Part shown: positions 54,818-64,000 of the stretch, one piece after another
Numbering within the stretch: the stretch's first letter is position 1
Layout: the number at the start of each line of letters is the position of its first letter
Assembly (NCBI RefSeq): GCF_019966595.1
Contig: NZ_JAINFJ010000003.1
Location: forward strand, 124,001-188,000
Direction of reading: 5' to 3'
Length of the DNA: 64,000 nucleotides
Source: Oricola indica
Lineage (GTDB): Bacteria; Pseudomonadota; Alphaproteobacteria; Rhizobiales; Rhizobiaceae
Program-made: the position numbers and the translations under genes
The notes under the pieces: model-generated
What the model saw: the letters and a program-made list of their open reading frames with translations, nothing else
What the model was told of the DNA's origin: nothing
Databases searched by the model: none

Positions 54818-55765
54818 TCAGGCGTTCGTCTGGAGGAACGCTTCTATATCGGCGGGGGTGTTTATGGCAACGCCGGCAAGCGACCTGTCGATACGGCGCG
54901 CCAGACCGGTCAGCACCTTGCCGGAGCCGGCTTCAGCCAGTGTCGCAACGCCGTTTCCCGCGAACCATTCGATCGTTTCGCGCCAGCGCACCTGCCCGGT
55001 CACCTGCTCGACCAGCCGGTCGGCGATGGCCGCGGGTTCGGTCGCCGGGGCGACAGTTACATTGGCGACAACCGGCACCGAGGGGACGTTGATCGTCACG
55101 TTCGACAGCGCCTCGCGCATGGCATCTGCGGCCGGCGCCATCAGGGCCGAATGGAACGGCGCGGAGACGGGCAGCATCAGGGCGCGCTTGGCGCCCTTGT
55201 CGGACGCGAGCGCGGCAGCCCGCTCCACGGCGGCCTTCGCGCCGGATATCACGAGCTGGCCGCCGCCATTGTCATTGGCGATCTGGCAGACGCCGCCGGT
55301 TTCACCCGCTGCCGCTTCGCAAACGAATTCCACATCATCGACTTCGAGGCCGATGATCGCGGCCATCGCGCCCTCGCCGACCGGAACGGCGGCCTGCATG
55401 GCATTGCCGCGAACGCGCAGAAGGCGCGCCGTGTCGGCGAGCGAAAACGTGCCCGCCGCGCAATGGGCGGAATATTCGCCGAGGGAATGGCCGGCGACAT
55501 AGGCCGCCTTTTCCGCAAGCGTGTAGCCATTCGCCTCAAGCACCCGCACGACCGCCACCGAAACCGCCATCAGCGCCGGCTGCGCGTTCGCCGTCAGGGT
55601 GAGCTTGTCTTCCGGGCCGTCCCACATCGTGGCTGTGAGTTTCTCGCCGAGTGCCTCGTCGACCTCCGCGAACACGTCGCGGGCTTCCGAAAAACTGTCG
55701 GCGAGCTCCTTGCCCATGCCAACGGCCTGGCTGCCCTGTCCGGGGAAGGTGAATGCGATGGTCAT
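54818..55765 (-). CDS. fabD: Malonyl-CoA:ACP transacylase
   Basis: 315 residues from the ATG at 55765 ('MTIAFTFPGQGSQ'); longer forms would be non-coding. Catalytic Ser94 in 'AGHSLGEYSA', His in 'PVSAPFHSALM'. Loads malonyl onto ACP for fatty-acid synthesis. First gene of the fab run on this strand. Confidence 0.97.
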   Translation of the reverse strand: MTIAFTFPGQGSQAVGMGKELADSFSEARDVFAEVDEALGEKLTATMWDGPEDKLTLTANAQPALMAVSVAVVRVLEANGYTLAEKAAYVAGHSLGEYSAHCAAGTFSLADTARLLRVRGNAMQAAVPVGEGAMAAIIGLEVDDVEFVCEAAAGETGGVCQIANDNGGGQLVISGAKAAVERAAALASDKGAKRALMLPVSAPFHSALMAPAADAMREALSNVTINVPSVPVVANVTVAPATEPAAIADRLVEQVTGQVRWRETIEWFAGNGVATLAEAGSGKVLTGLARRIDRSLAGVAINTPADIEAFLQTNA

Positions 55766-55908
55766 GTGCGGCCTCGTTTCGAAATTCGCGCCGGTTTGGT
55801 GAATACGCCTCGCCGTGTCAAGACCGGGATATGGTGGTCGCGGCATTGCGATTGCAAGGGAGCCCCGCGAGCGTATCATGCCGGACCGGTCCGGCGCGGG
55901 AGGAATTC

Positions 55909-57558
<1,650 letters not shown>

Positions 57559-57665
57559 AAGGAGAAAATTTCATCTCCCGCTCCATCGGGACTTGAAATT
57601 GTCGTGAGGCAGGCGGAAATCTATCGACGCACAGCCCCGCGTGGTGGCTCTTTCGAGTATCAGAC

Positions 57666-57959
57666 ATGTCGCAACAGACCGCGATCACCCCTTCCCGTTC
57701 CCGGGACATTTCCCAATCCGACCCCCTCATGCCGCTTTCCCTGCCGATCCTGATCGGAATCACGGGGATGGTCCTCTTCGTCGTCTCGCAGATGCTGGTC
57801 GTCACGGGCCTCGCCATCTGGGCGATCGGTGGCTATTTCCACCTGCACCTCATCGGATTTTCCATCCTGATCGCGCTTGCCTCCATTCCGGTTGGCCTGG
57901 CGAGCTGGAAAGTCCTGATCATGGCGATTGCGGCGGAACGGGATCCCGCGAACAACTAG
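57666..57959 (+). CDS. Small membrane protein, 97 residues
   Basis: A polar N-terminus of about 23 residues, then two hydrophobic segments (about 24-55 and 60-88). No motif recognised. Downstream of the FAD dehydrogenase by about 100 bases and upstream of the rpsF promoter. Confidence 0.6.
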   Translation: MSQQTAITPSRSRDISQSDPLMPLSLPILIGITGMVLFVVSQMLVVTGLAIWAIGGYFHLHLIGFSILIALASIPVGLASWKVLIMAIAAERDPANN

Positions 57960-57973
57960 GGCTGCCGCGAGGC

Positions 57974-58001
57974 TTGCGCTTCGGGACGAATTCTGTATAA
58001 G
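57974..58001 (+). promoter_or_regulatory. Predicted sigma-70 promoter of the rpsF operon
   Basis: TTGCGC (57974-57979), 16-base spacer, TATAAG (57996-58001). It would start transcription near 58008, giving a leader of about 195 bases before rpsF. Confidence 0.55.
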
Positions 58002-58203
58002 CGCCCAATCTGCCGGTCAGCTGGGGGCTGAACGGAGGATGGCTTGTTGCCATAGTCGGGCCTGAAGGTCCGCGCCTCCGGTGTCTCCGCTCTCGACCCG
58101 TCAAGTTCGAAGCGCCTTTCTCTCCCTCTTCAAGAGGTCCGGGACAGTCGCAGAGGCTTAGCCGCTGACCAGCCGATGAAAGAGAAACGAAAGGCAAGAA
58201 ACA

Positions 58204-58656
58204 ATGGCTTATTACGAGCACGTGTTCCTTGCACGTCAGGACATCTCGTCCCAGCAGGCTGAAGAGCTTGTTGCGCATTTCAAGGGTATCCTCGAAGAGC
58301 GCGGCGGCAAGGTTGGCAAGGTGGAAAGCTGGGGGCTCAAGTCGCTCCAGTTCCGCATCAACAAGAACCGCAAGGCGCATTTCGCGCTGATGAACATCGA
58401 CGCACCGGCAGACGCCGTGCAGGAGATGGAGCGCCAGATGCGCATCCACGAAGATGTTCTGCGCTACATGACCATCCGCGTCGACGAACTCGATGACGGC
58501 CCGTCGGCCATGATGAAGCGCAACGACCGTGACGACCGTGGCCCGCGCCGCGATCGCGACGATCGTGGCCCGCGTCGCGACCGTGACGATCGTCCGCCGC
58601 GTGACGACCGCCCTTCGCGCGAAGACCGTAACGAAAACCGTGGGAGCGCCAACTGA
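58204..58656 (+). CDS. rpsF: 30S ribosomal protein S6
   Basis: 150 residues. Core 1-100 is standard S6 ('[12 protein letters not shown]', '[13 protein letters not shown]', '[13 protein letters not shown]'). The C-terminal tail (about 106-150) is made of repeats of 'DDRGPRRDR', a charged extension common in alphaproteobacterial S6. Pairs with S18. TGA overlaps the rpsR ATG (TGATG). Confidence 0.97.
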   Translation: MAYYEHVFLARQDISSQQAEELVAHFKGILEERGGKVGKVESWGLKSLQFRINKNRKAHFALMNIDAPADAVQEMERQMRIHEDVLRYMTIRVDELDDGPSAMMKRNDRDDRGPRRDRDDRGPRRDRDDRPPRDDRPSREDRNENRGSAN

Positions 58657-58904
58657 TGGTCGACATCAACCAGATCCCGACCCGCCGTCCGTTCCACCGC
58701 CGCCGCAAGACCTGCCCGTTCTCCGGCGCCAATGCTCCGGTGATCGACTACAAGGACGTTCGCCTCCTGCAGCGCTACATTTCCGAGCGCGGCAAGATCG
58801 TTCCGTCCCGCATCACGGCGGTCAGCCAGAAGAAGCAGCGCGAACTGGCCAAGGCCATCAAGCGCGCCCGTTTCCTGGGCCTTCTCCCCTACGTGGTGAA
58901 GTAA
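58656..58904 (+). CDS. rpsR: 30S ribosomal protein S18
   Basis: 82 residues, normal length. '[14 protein letters not shown]', '[24 protein letters not shown]' and C-terminal '[11 protein letters not shown]' are family-typical. Binds S6 on the platform. A hairpin at 58914-58935 follows. Confidence 0.98.
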   Translation: MVDINQIPTRRPFHRRRKTCPFSGANAPVIDYKDVRLLQRYISERGKIVPSRITAVSQKKQRELAKAIKRARFLGLLPYVVK

Positions 58905-58913
58905 TTTTTCGAG

Positions 58914-58935
58914 GCCGGGGCGTTCGCGCCCCGGC
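58914..58935 (+). terminator. TTCG-loop hairpin after rpsR
   Basis: Stem GCCGGGGCG / CGCCCCGGC with a TTCG tetraloop, then CTTTCG. Only a short T run, so probably a partial attenuator between rpsR and the DUF2232 gene. Confidence 0.6.
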
Positions 58936-59034
58936 TTTCGACCGCACGTCCGCAACCGGGTACGGACGTGACACGAAAATCCCGAGTTGGGGCCAAGACG
59001 CCTCTAACTGCTGAAGCGGCAGGACAGCGACCAG

Positions 59035-60009
59035 ATGAACCAGACGCAGACATTGCAGATTTATGGCATTGGCGCGCTTGCCGGCGCGACAACGGCCCTT
59101 CTGTGTCTCGGTATGGCCAGCGGTTCGATGCTCGCCGTCATCATGTTCTTCATTTCTCCAGTCCCGCTGATGGTCGCGGGCCTCGGCTTCGGGCTGAAGG
59201 CCGCGCTGACCGGCGCATTGTTCGCCGTCGGGGGCACGTTCCTGTTCGCAAACGGCCTCGTCGCGGCACTTGTCGCGCTCGCGATCGCCGGACCGGCCTG
59301 CGCGACCGGCTACTGGCTCAACATGGCCCGGCCCGCGGAAGAGATCGGCGGACCGTCCGGACAACTCGCCTGGTATCCCCTTGCCGACGTCCTGTTCGCG
59401 AATGCCCTGTTTACAGGTCTCGCCTATGTGGTGCTCGGCGCGCTGATCGGTTTCGGACCGGACCTTGCCCGGGAACTGGCCGCGGAACTGATCGCGCGGT
59501 TTCGGGAAACCAATCCGGAACTCGTCTTCTCGCCCGAGGGCGAGGCCAGCCTGCGCGACTTCCTTCTGACGATCGTCCCCATTGCCCAGCCCTTCTTCTG
59601 GATGTTGACCCTGACGCTGTCGATCCGCATCGCGACGGCGATCGCGCGGCGCTCCGGTCTGATGAAGCGCCCGCAGGAGGACTGGCCGCTTGCGCTGCGC
59701 ATGCCTCGCACGGCGACCTTCGCCTTCCTGGTTGCCGTTCTGATCAGCCTCGTACCCGGCGGCCTGGGTCTGGCCGGCAGCAGTATCGCCGGCGCGCTCG
59801 GCGCGGGCTTCACAATGGCCGGTCTCGCCGTCGTGCACGCCCGCACCCGCGGAATGAGCGGCCGCTTCGTGATCCTGCTGCTGGCTTATCTCAGCATCGT
59901 GCTGATCGGTTTTACCGTTCTCGCCTTTTTCGTCATCGGCATCTTCGGCGCGGGCCGGCATATCGCGCTGTCGAAGCCGGCCCCACCCAATCCAACACCC
60001 AAATCCTAG
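59035..60009 (+). CDS. DUF2232 family membrane protein
   Basis: 324 residues with about eight hydrophobic segments; 'GLGFGLKAALTGALFAVGGTFLF' near the N-terminus and 'PIAQPFFWMLTLTLSIRIATAIA' with long C-terminal helices. DUF2232 proteins commonly sit between rpsR and rplI in alphaproteobacteria; function is unknown. 21 bases separate it from rplI. Confidence 0.82.
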   Translation: MNQTQTLQIYGIGALAGATTALLCLGMASGSMLAVIMFFISPVPLMVAGLGFGLKAALTGALFAVGGTFLFANGLVAALVALAIAGPACATGYWLNMARPAEEIGGPSGQLAWYPLADVLFANALFTGLAYVVLGALIGFGPDLARELAAELIARFRETNPELVFSPEGEASLRDFLLTIVPIAQPFFWMLTLTLSIRIATAIARRSGLMKRPQEDWPLALRMPRTATFAFLVAVLISLVPGGLGLAGSSIAGALGAGFTMAGLAVVHARTRGMSGRFVILLLAYLSIVLIGFTVLAFFVIGIFGAGRHIALSKPAPPNPTPKS

Positions 60010-60030
60010 ACACCGAAAGGAACCACAACC

Positions 60031-60654
60031 ATGCAAGTCATTCTGCTTGAACGCATCGCCAAGCTCGGCCAGATCGGCGACGAAGTCGCCGTCAAGGACG
60101 GTTTCGCGCGCAACTACCTGCTTCCGACCGGACGTGCCCTGCGCGCCAATGCGGCCAACCGTGCCCGTTTCGAAGCCGAGCGCAGCCAGATCGAGGCACG
60201 CAACGCCGAGCGCAAGTCCGCCGCCTCGACCATCGCCGAAGGCCTCAATGGCAAGACTGTCACGGTCGTTCGCTCCGCCGGCGAAACCGGTCAGCTTTAC
60301 GGTTCTGTCTCGACCCGCGACATCGCCGATATCCTCACGAGTGAAGGCTTCCAGGTTTCGCGCAACCAGGTCGACCTGAAGAACCCGATCAAGGCGATCG
60401 GCCTGCACGAAGTCGAAATCGTGCTTCACCCGGAAGTCGAGACCAAGGTGACGCTGAACGTCGCCCGCTCCTCCGACGAAGCCGAGCGCCAGGCCGCCGG
60501 CGAGGATCTGACCTCGGCCGAAGCGATCTACGGCGTCGATGAAGACGCGCAGCTCGAAACCTTCGACCCGGATGCGGAAGAATTCTTCGAGGAAGGCGCA
60601 GAGCCGACCAACGAAGAGGCCGAGGAAGCAGCGGACGAAGAAGACGCTTCCTGA
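60031..60654 (+). CDS. rplI: 50S ribosomal protein L9
   Basis: 207 residues. '[32 protein letters not shown]' N-domain, long connecting helix, RNA-binding C-domain; a Glu/Asp-rich tail of about 45 residues extends beyond the standard length (about 150), as in other Hyphomicrobiales. Confidence 0.97.
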   Translation: MQVILLERIAKLGQIGDEVAVKDGFARNYLLPTGRALRANAANRARFEAERSQIEARNAERKSAASTIAEGLNGKTVTVVRSAGETGQLYGSVSTRDIADILTSEGFQVSRNQVDLKNPIKAIGLHEVEIVLHPEVETKVTLNVARSSDEAERQAAGEDLTSAEAIYGVDEDAQLETFDPDAEEFFEEGAEPTNEEAEEAADEEDAS

Positions 60655-60685
60655 TCCCGGCAAGCTGCCGACCATGTCAATTCAA

Positions 60686-60713
60686 ACGGCTCCGGTTTCA
60701 CGACCGGAGCCGT
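60686..60713 (+). terminator. Terminator after rplI
   Basis: 10-bp stem ACGGCTCCGG / CCGGAGCCGT with an 8-base loop, followed by CTTG. Short T run, so moderate strength. Confidence 0.6.
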
Positions 60714-60767
60714 CTTGACTCACGAGGGCCAAATTTCGTTCAATAACAGTCCTTTCGGACGAACGGC

Positions 60768-62027
60768 ATGTCTACGTCGATACTGAAGCTTTTGCATCGG
60801 TTCCTCGACCGGCTCGACCTAAAAGGCTCGCTGCTGGTCACCTTTCCCGATCAGGAGACCCGCCGCTACGGCGACGGGACCGGTGACTCCGTCCATATCG
60901 AAATCCGGGAATGGCGTACCCTGTGGCGCATCGCGCTCGCGCCCGATCCTGCAGTCCCGGAAGCCTATATGGACGGCGATCTCGTCTTCCTGGAGGGCGA
61001 CCCGATCACATTCCTCAAGATCGTGTATTCCGGTCGGACGATGGCGCCCGGCCAGGAAATCCACCCGGTGCTGCCGGCGGACAAGCTGCGCTTTGTGCTG
61101 CGACGGGTCCACCAGTTCAATCCGATCGGCCGCGCCCGGGCCAATGTTCAGCACCACTACGACCTTTCGCGCAGTCTCTACGACCTGTTCCTAGACGAGG
61201 ACCGGCAATATTCCTGCGCCTATTTCGAGAACCCGAACGTCTCGCTTGAAGACGCCCAGATCGCCAAGAAGCGGCATATCGCCGGCAAGCTGTTGCTGGA
61301 GCCTGGCATGCAGGTGCTCGATATCGGATCGGGATGGGGCGGACTGGGGCTCACACTGGCGCAGGAGCATGGCGCGCAGGTGCGTGGCGTTACGCTTTCC
61401 GACGAGCAGTTCCGGCTCTCGCGCAAACGCGCCAAGGAAGCGGGATTGACGGACCGGGTGCAGTTCGACCTGATCGACTATCGCGAGATCGACGGCCAGT
61501 TCGACCGGATCGTCTCGGTCGGCATGTTCGAGCATGTCGGCGTCAATCACTATGGCGAATACTTCAACAAATCGCGCGCGCTGCTCAAGGATGACGGTGT
61601 CATGCTTATGCACACGATCGGGCGGACGGGACCGCCCAGCGTGACCTCGGCCTTCATTCGCAAATATATCTTCCCCGGCGGCTATATTCCGGCGCTGTCG
61701 GAAATCATGCAGCCGGTCGAAAAATCCGGCCTGCATGTCACGGATGTCGAGGTGCTGACCGACCACTACGCTGAGACGCTGAAGAACTGGCGCGAGCGCT
61801 TCATGGCGCGACGCGACGAGGCCGTCGCGCTCTATGACGAGCGATTCGCCCGGATGTGGGAATTCTACCTGGCAGCGTCGGAAGCCGCGTTCCGCTACCA
61901 GGACATGGTGGTGTTCCAGGTTCAGTTGGCGAAAAACAAGCTTTCGATACCGCGCACCCGCGACTACATCACCGAATTCGACCATGGCGGCACCGCGAAA
62001 CAGGGCGAAATACGCGCCGCGGAATGA
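60768..62027 (+). CDS. cfa: Cyclopropane-fatty-acyl-phospholipid synthase
   Basis: 419 residues. SAM loop 'QVLDIGSGWGGLGLTLAQ' near 187-200, 'YSCAYFENP' and 'FEHVGVNHYGEYF' with catalytic-site residues, N-terminal lipid-binding domain. Converts unsaturated acyl chains to cyclopropane rings, using SAM. Its place between rplI and dnaB is a lineage variation I cannot explain from sequence. Confidence 0.94.
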   Translation: MSTSILKLLHRFLDRLDLKGSLLVTFPDQETRRYGDGTGDSVHIEIREWRTLWRIALAPDPAVPEAYMDGDLVFLEGDPITFLKIVYSGRTMAPGQEIHPVLPADKLRFVLRRVHQFNPIGRARANVQHHYDLSRSLYDLFLDEDRQYSCAYFENPNVSLEDAQIAKKRHIAGKLLLEPGMQVLDIGSGWGGLGLTLAQEHGAQVRGVTLSDEQFRLSRKRAKEAGLTDRVQFDLIDYREIDGQFDRIVSVGMFEHVGVNHYGEYFNKSRALLKDDGVMLMHTIGRTGPPSVTSAFIRKYIFPGGYIPALSEIMQPVEKSGLHVTDVEVLTDHYAETLKNWRERFMARRDEAVALYDERFARMWEFYLAASEAAFRYQDMVVFQVQLAKNKLSIPRTRDYITEFDHGGTAKQGEIRAAE

Positions 62028-62185
62028 TCCCCAAAAGGGGTTTCGAATCATCTAGAATCGTCAAGCGGAAAAAATAAATATTCCGAGTTTGTGCACCGGC
62101 TGTGAATCACGGGCGTGAAGCGCAATGCGTTCCCATCACCCGGGGATCAGAAGCTATAGGTGAGCCCCCAAGGCAGGAGACGCTA

Positions 62186-63685
62186 ATGGCTGACGCAGCC
62201 CTTAAATTCGACGACGACACCAATTCGGGCGGCGAGCTGTATCGAGAGGCTCCCAACAATATAGAGGCGGAGCAGGCCCTTCTCGGCGCGATCCTCGTCA
62301 ACAACGACGCCTTCTACCGGGTTTCCGATTTCCTGAAGCCGGAACATTTCTACGAGCCGTTGCATCGCCAGATCTACGCCGTTGCGGCCGACCAGATTCG
62401 CATGGGCAAAATCTCCAATCCGGTGACGATCAAGACCTTCCTGCCGTCCGAGGAGAAACTGGGCGATATCACCGTCTCGCAATATCTCGCTCGCCTTGCC
62501 GCCGAAGCCGTCACGATCATCAACGCCGAAGACTATGGACGCGCGATCTACGATCTCGCAACGCGCCGTGCGCTGATCGGCATTGGCGAGGACATGGTCA
62601 ACATCGCCTTCGACGCGCCGGTGGAAATGGCCCCGCAGCACCAGATCGAGGACGCCGAACGCCGGCTGTTCGAACTGGCGGAGACCGGCCGCTATGACGG
62701 CGGGTTCCAGCCCTTCACCGACGCGGTTCGAATCGCCATCGACATGGCCAACGCCGCCTTCCAGCGCGACGGCCACCTGTCCGGCATTTCGACCGGCATC
62801 AATGCCCTGGACGCGCGCATGGGCGGGTTGCAGCCATCCGACCTTATCATCCTCGCCGGACGCCCGGGCATGGGCAAGACATCGCTTGCCACCAACATCG
62901 CCTTCAACATCGCCAATGCGTTTCACGGCGAGCAGCAGTCCGACGGTTCGGTCAAGGCCGTCGATGGCGGCGTGGTCGGCTTCTACTCGCTGGAAATGTC
63001 GTCCGAACAGCTGGCGACGCGTATCATTTCCGAGCAGACCGAAATCTCCTCCTCCAAGATCCGCCGCGGCGAGATCACCGAAAGCGACTTCGAGAAACTG
63101 GTCGCCTGCTCCAACATGATGCAGCGCTTGCCCCTCTATATCGACCAGACAGGCGGTATCTCCATCGCCCAGCTCGCTGCACGCGCGCGGCGCCTGAAGC
63201 GCCAGCGCGGCCTCGACGTGATGGTGATCGACTACGTTCAGCTGATGACCGGTTCGTCCGCCAAGGCCAGCCAGAACCGCGTGCAGGAAATCACGGAGAT
63301 CACGACCGGGCTCAAGGCGCTGGCGAAGGAACTCAACGTACCGATCATCGCTCTGTCCCAGCTGTCGCGTCAGGTGGAAAGCCGCGACGACAAGCGACCG
63401 CAGCTTTCAGACCTGCGTGAATCGGGGTCCATCGAGCAGGACGCCGACGTCGTGATGTTCGTCTACCGCGAGGAATATTATCTCAAGAACAAGGAACCGA
63501 AGCCCGGCACCGAGGAATATGTGGCCTGGGAAGGCGAGTTGGCCGAAGCCATGGGCAAGGCCGAAGTGATTATCGCCAAGCAGCGCCATGGCCCGACGGG
63601 CTCCGTGCCGCTCGGCTTCCAGGCCGAATTCACGCGTTTCTCCGACCTTGCTTACGAAGACCGCCTGCCGGAACGGTTCGAGTAG
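62186..63685 (+). CDS. dnaB: Replicative DNA helicase
   Basis: 499 residues from the ATG at 62186 (GGCAGGAGA 7 bases upstream). N-domain '[18 protein letters not shown]', RecA-like C-domain with Walker A '[10 protein letters not shown]', Walker B '[11 protein letters not shown]', and '[12 protein letters not shown]'. Slightly longer than E. coli DnaB because of an insert in the C-domain ('[14 protein letters not shown]'). No intein is present. Confidence 0.97.
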   Translation: MADAALKFDDDTNSGGELYREAPNNIEAEQALLGAILVNNDAFYRVSDFLKPEHFYEPLHRQIYAVAADQIRMGKISNPVTIKTFLPSEEKLGDITVSQYLARLAAEAVTIINAEDYGRAIYDLATRRALIGIGEDMVNIAFDAPVEMAPQHQIEDAERRLFELAETGRYDGGFQPFTDAVRIAIDMANAAFQRDGHLSGISTGINALDARMGGLQPSDLIILAGRPGMGKTSLATNIAFNIANAFHGEQQSDGSVKAVDGGVVGFYSLEMSSEQLATRIISEQTEISSSKIRRGEITESDFEKLVACSNMMQRLPLYIDQTGGISIAQLAARARRLKRQRGLDVMVIDYVQLMTGSSAKASQNRVQEITEITTGLKALAKELNVPIIALSQLSRQVESRDDKRPQLSDLRESGSIEQDADVVMFVYREEYYLKNKEPKPGTEEYVAWEGELAEAMGKAEVIIAKQRHGPTGSVPLGFQAEFTRFSDLAYEDRLPERFE

Positions 63686-63687
63686 CC

Positions 63688-64000
63688 GTGCAGGTCACCT
63701 CAACCGGAGCGGATCCGCGTCTCGCAGGCGCGCGCCTGACCATCGATCTGGACGCGCTCGTGGCCAATTGGCGCGACCTGTCGGCGCGCTCCCGCCCTGC
63801 CAAATGCGCCGCCGTCGTCAAGGCCGACGCCTACGGGCTGGGTGTGGAGCATGTCGTTCCAGTGCTGACGAAGGCCGGGTGCGAGACGTTTTTCGTCGCG
63901 CTTCCGGAGGAAGGCGTGGCCGTGCGCCGGATCGCGCCAAAGGCCGATATCTTCATCCTCAACGGCGTCCACGCGCAATCGGCGGCGACGATGGTCGAGG
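63688..64000 (+). CDS. alr: Alanine racemase, N-terminal part (cut by window edge)
   Basis: The first 104 codons. Start GTG at 63688, two bases after the dnaB stop. The PLP-binding lysine is in '[12 protein letters not shown]' (K45), which is the family signature. Makes D-alanine for peptidoglycan. dnaB-alr order is typical of Hyphomicrobiales. The C-terminus lies outside the window. Confidence 0.93.
   Translation, partial: MQVTSTGADPRLAGARLTIDLDALVANWRDLSARSRPAKCAAVVKADAYGLGVEHVVPVLTKAGCETFFVALPEEGVAVRRIAPKADIFILNGVHAQSAATMVE

Noticed and set aside
58858-60675. 605-codon minus-strand frame opposite DUF2232 and rplI
   Set aside because: Antisense to well-supported ribosomal genes; no motif.
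62030-62041. CCCC-AAAA-GGGG as terminator of cfa
   Set aside because: Only a 4-bp stem and a short T run; too weak to call.
62186-63685. Intein in dnaB
   Set aside because: dnaB is 499 residues with continuous helicase motifs and no HINT or endonuclease segment.

Overview
The window reads as a contiguous piece of a GC-rich alphaproteobacterial chromosome, almost certainly Hyphomicrobiales (Rhizobiales). Reasons: the gene blocks pepA-lptF-lptG-lptD-surA-pdxA-rsmA, gmk-yicC-mltG-fabF-acpP-fabG-fabD (read on the minus strand), rpsF-rpsR-DUF2232-rplI and dnaB-alr; an HdaA-type DnaA inactivator; an Omp25/31-like porin; and an ArsR-methyltransferase regulator directly upstream of metF. I cannot assign a genus from sequence alone. 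No integrase, transposase, phage structural gene, CRISPR array or rRNA was seen; the only RNA gene found is a tRNA-Ala(CGC).

Layout. 1-6.1 kb: metF (cut by the window edge) with its ArsR/methyltransferase regulator and a tandem-repeat operator, DUF2293, a MOSC protein, an exported protein of unknown role, a pyroglutamyl-peptidase-like protein and aspS. 6.2-13.7 kb: rnd, then a minus-strand run of pgsA-like, perM, hdaA, ppk1 and ppx. 13.9-19 kb: purM-purN, a flavin monooxygenase and an orphan molybdopterin oxidoreductase. 19-24.9 kb: rlmJ, a secreted four-cysteine protein, an RNase T2 lipoprotein, a tiny hydrophilic protein, a GST, a porin, a Ca/Na exchanger and an SDR. 24.9-28.3 kb: uvrC, pgsA, moaD, moaE.

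28.3-34.6 kb is the accessory part: a protein joining a PqqD-like peptide-recognition domain to a glycosyltransferase-like domain, a small gene broken by an in-frame stop, a small membrane protein, tRNA-Ala, a TrhA/hemolysin III protein, a thioesterase, ndk, a 62-residue protein with a very strong ribosome binding site, an exported 14-residue-repeat protein and a DinB protein. 34.9-41.6 kb: an ABC-F ATPase, a membrane-anchored ceramidase-like protein, an unknown membrane protein, a methyltransferase, holC and pepA. 41.8-49.4 kb is the outer-membrane biogenesis operon lptF-lptG-lptD-surA continuing into pdxA-rsmA. 49.4-55.8 kb holds gmk, yicC, mltG and the fatty-acid genes. 55.9-64 kb: an FAD dehydrogenase, a small membrane protein, rpsF-rpsR-DUF2232-rplI, cfa, dnaB and the start of alr.

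Most genes are housekeeping and densely packed, with many stop/start overlaps (ATGA, GTGA, TTGA, TGATG, TAATG, TAGTG) that imply translational coupling, and several TTG starts. The best candidate for something undescribed is the PqqD-glycosyltransferase fusion at 28337-29647. It predicts a peptide-directed glycosylation, but no precursor peptide is visible beside it. Next in interest are the exported repeat protein at 33354-33914 and the small genes around it.
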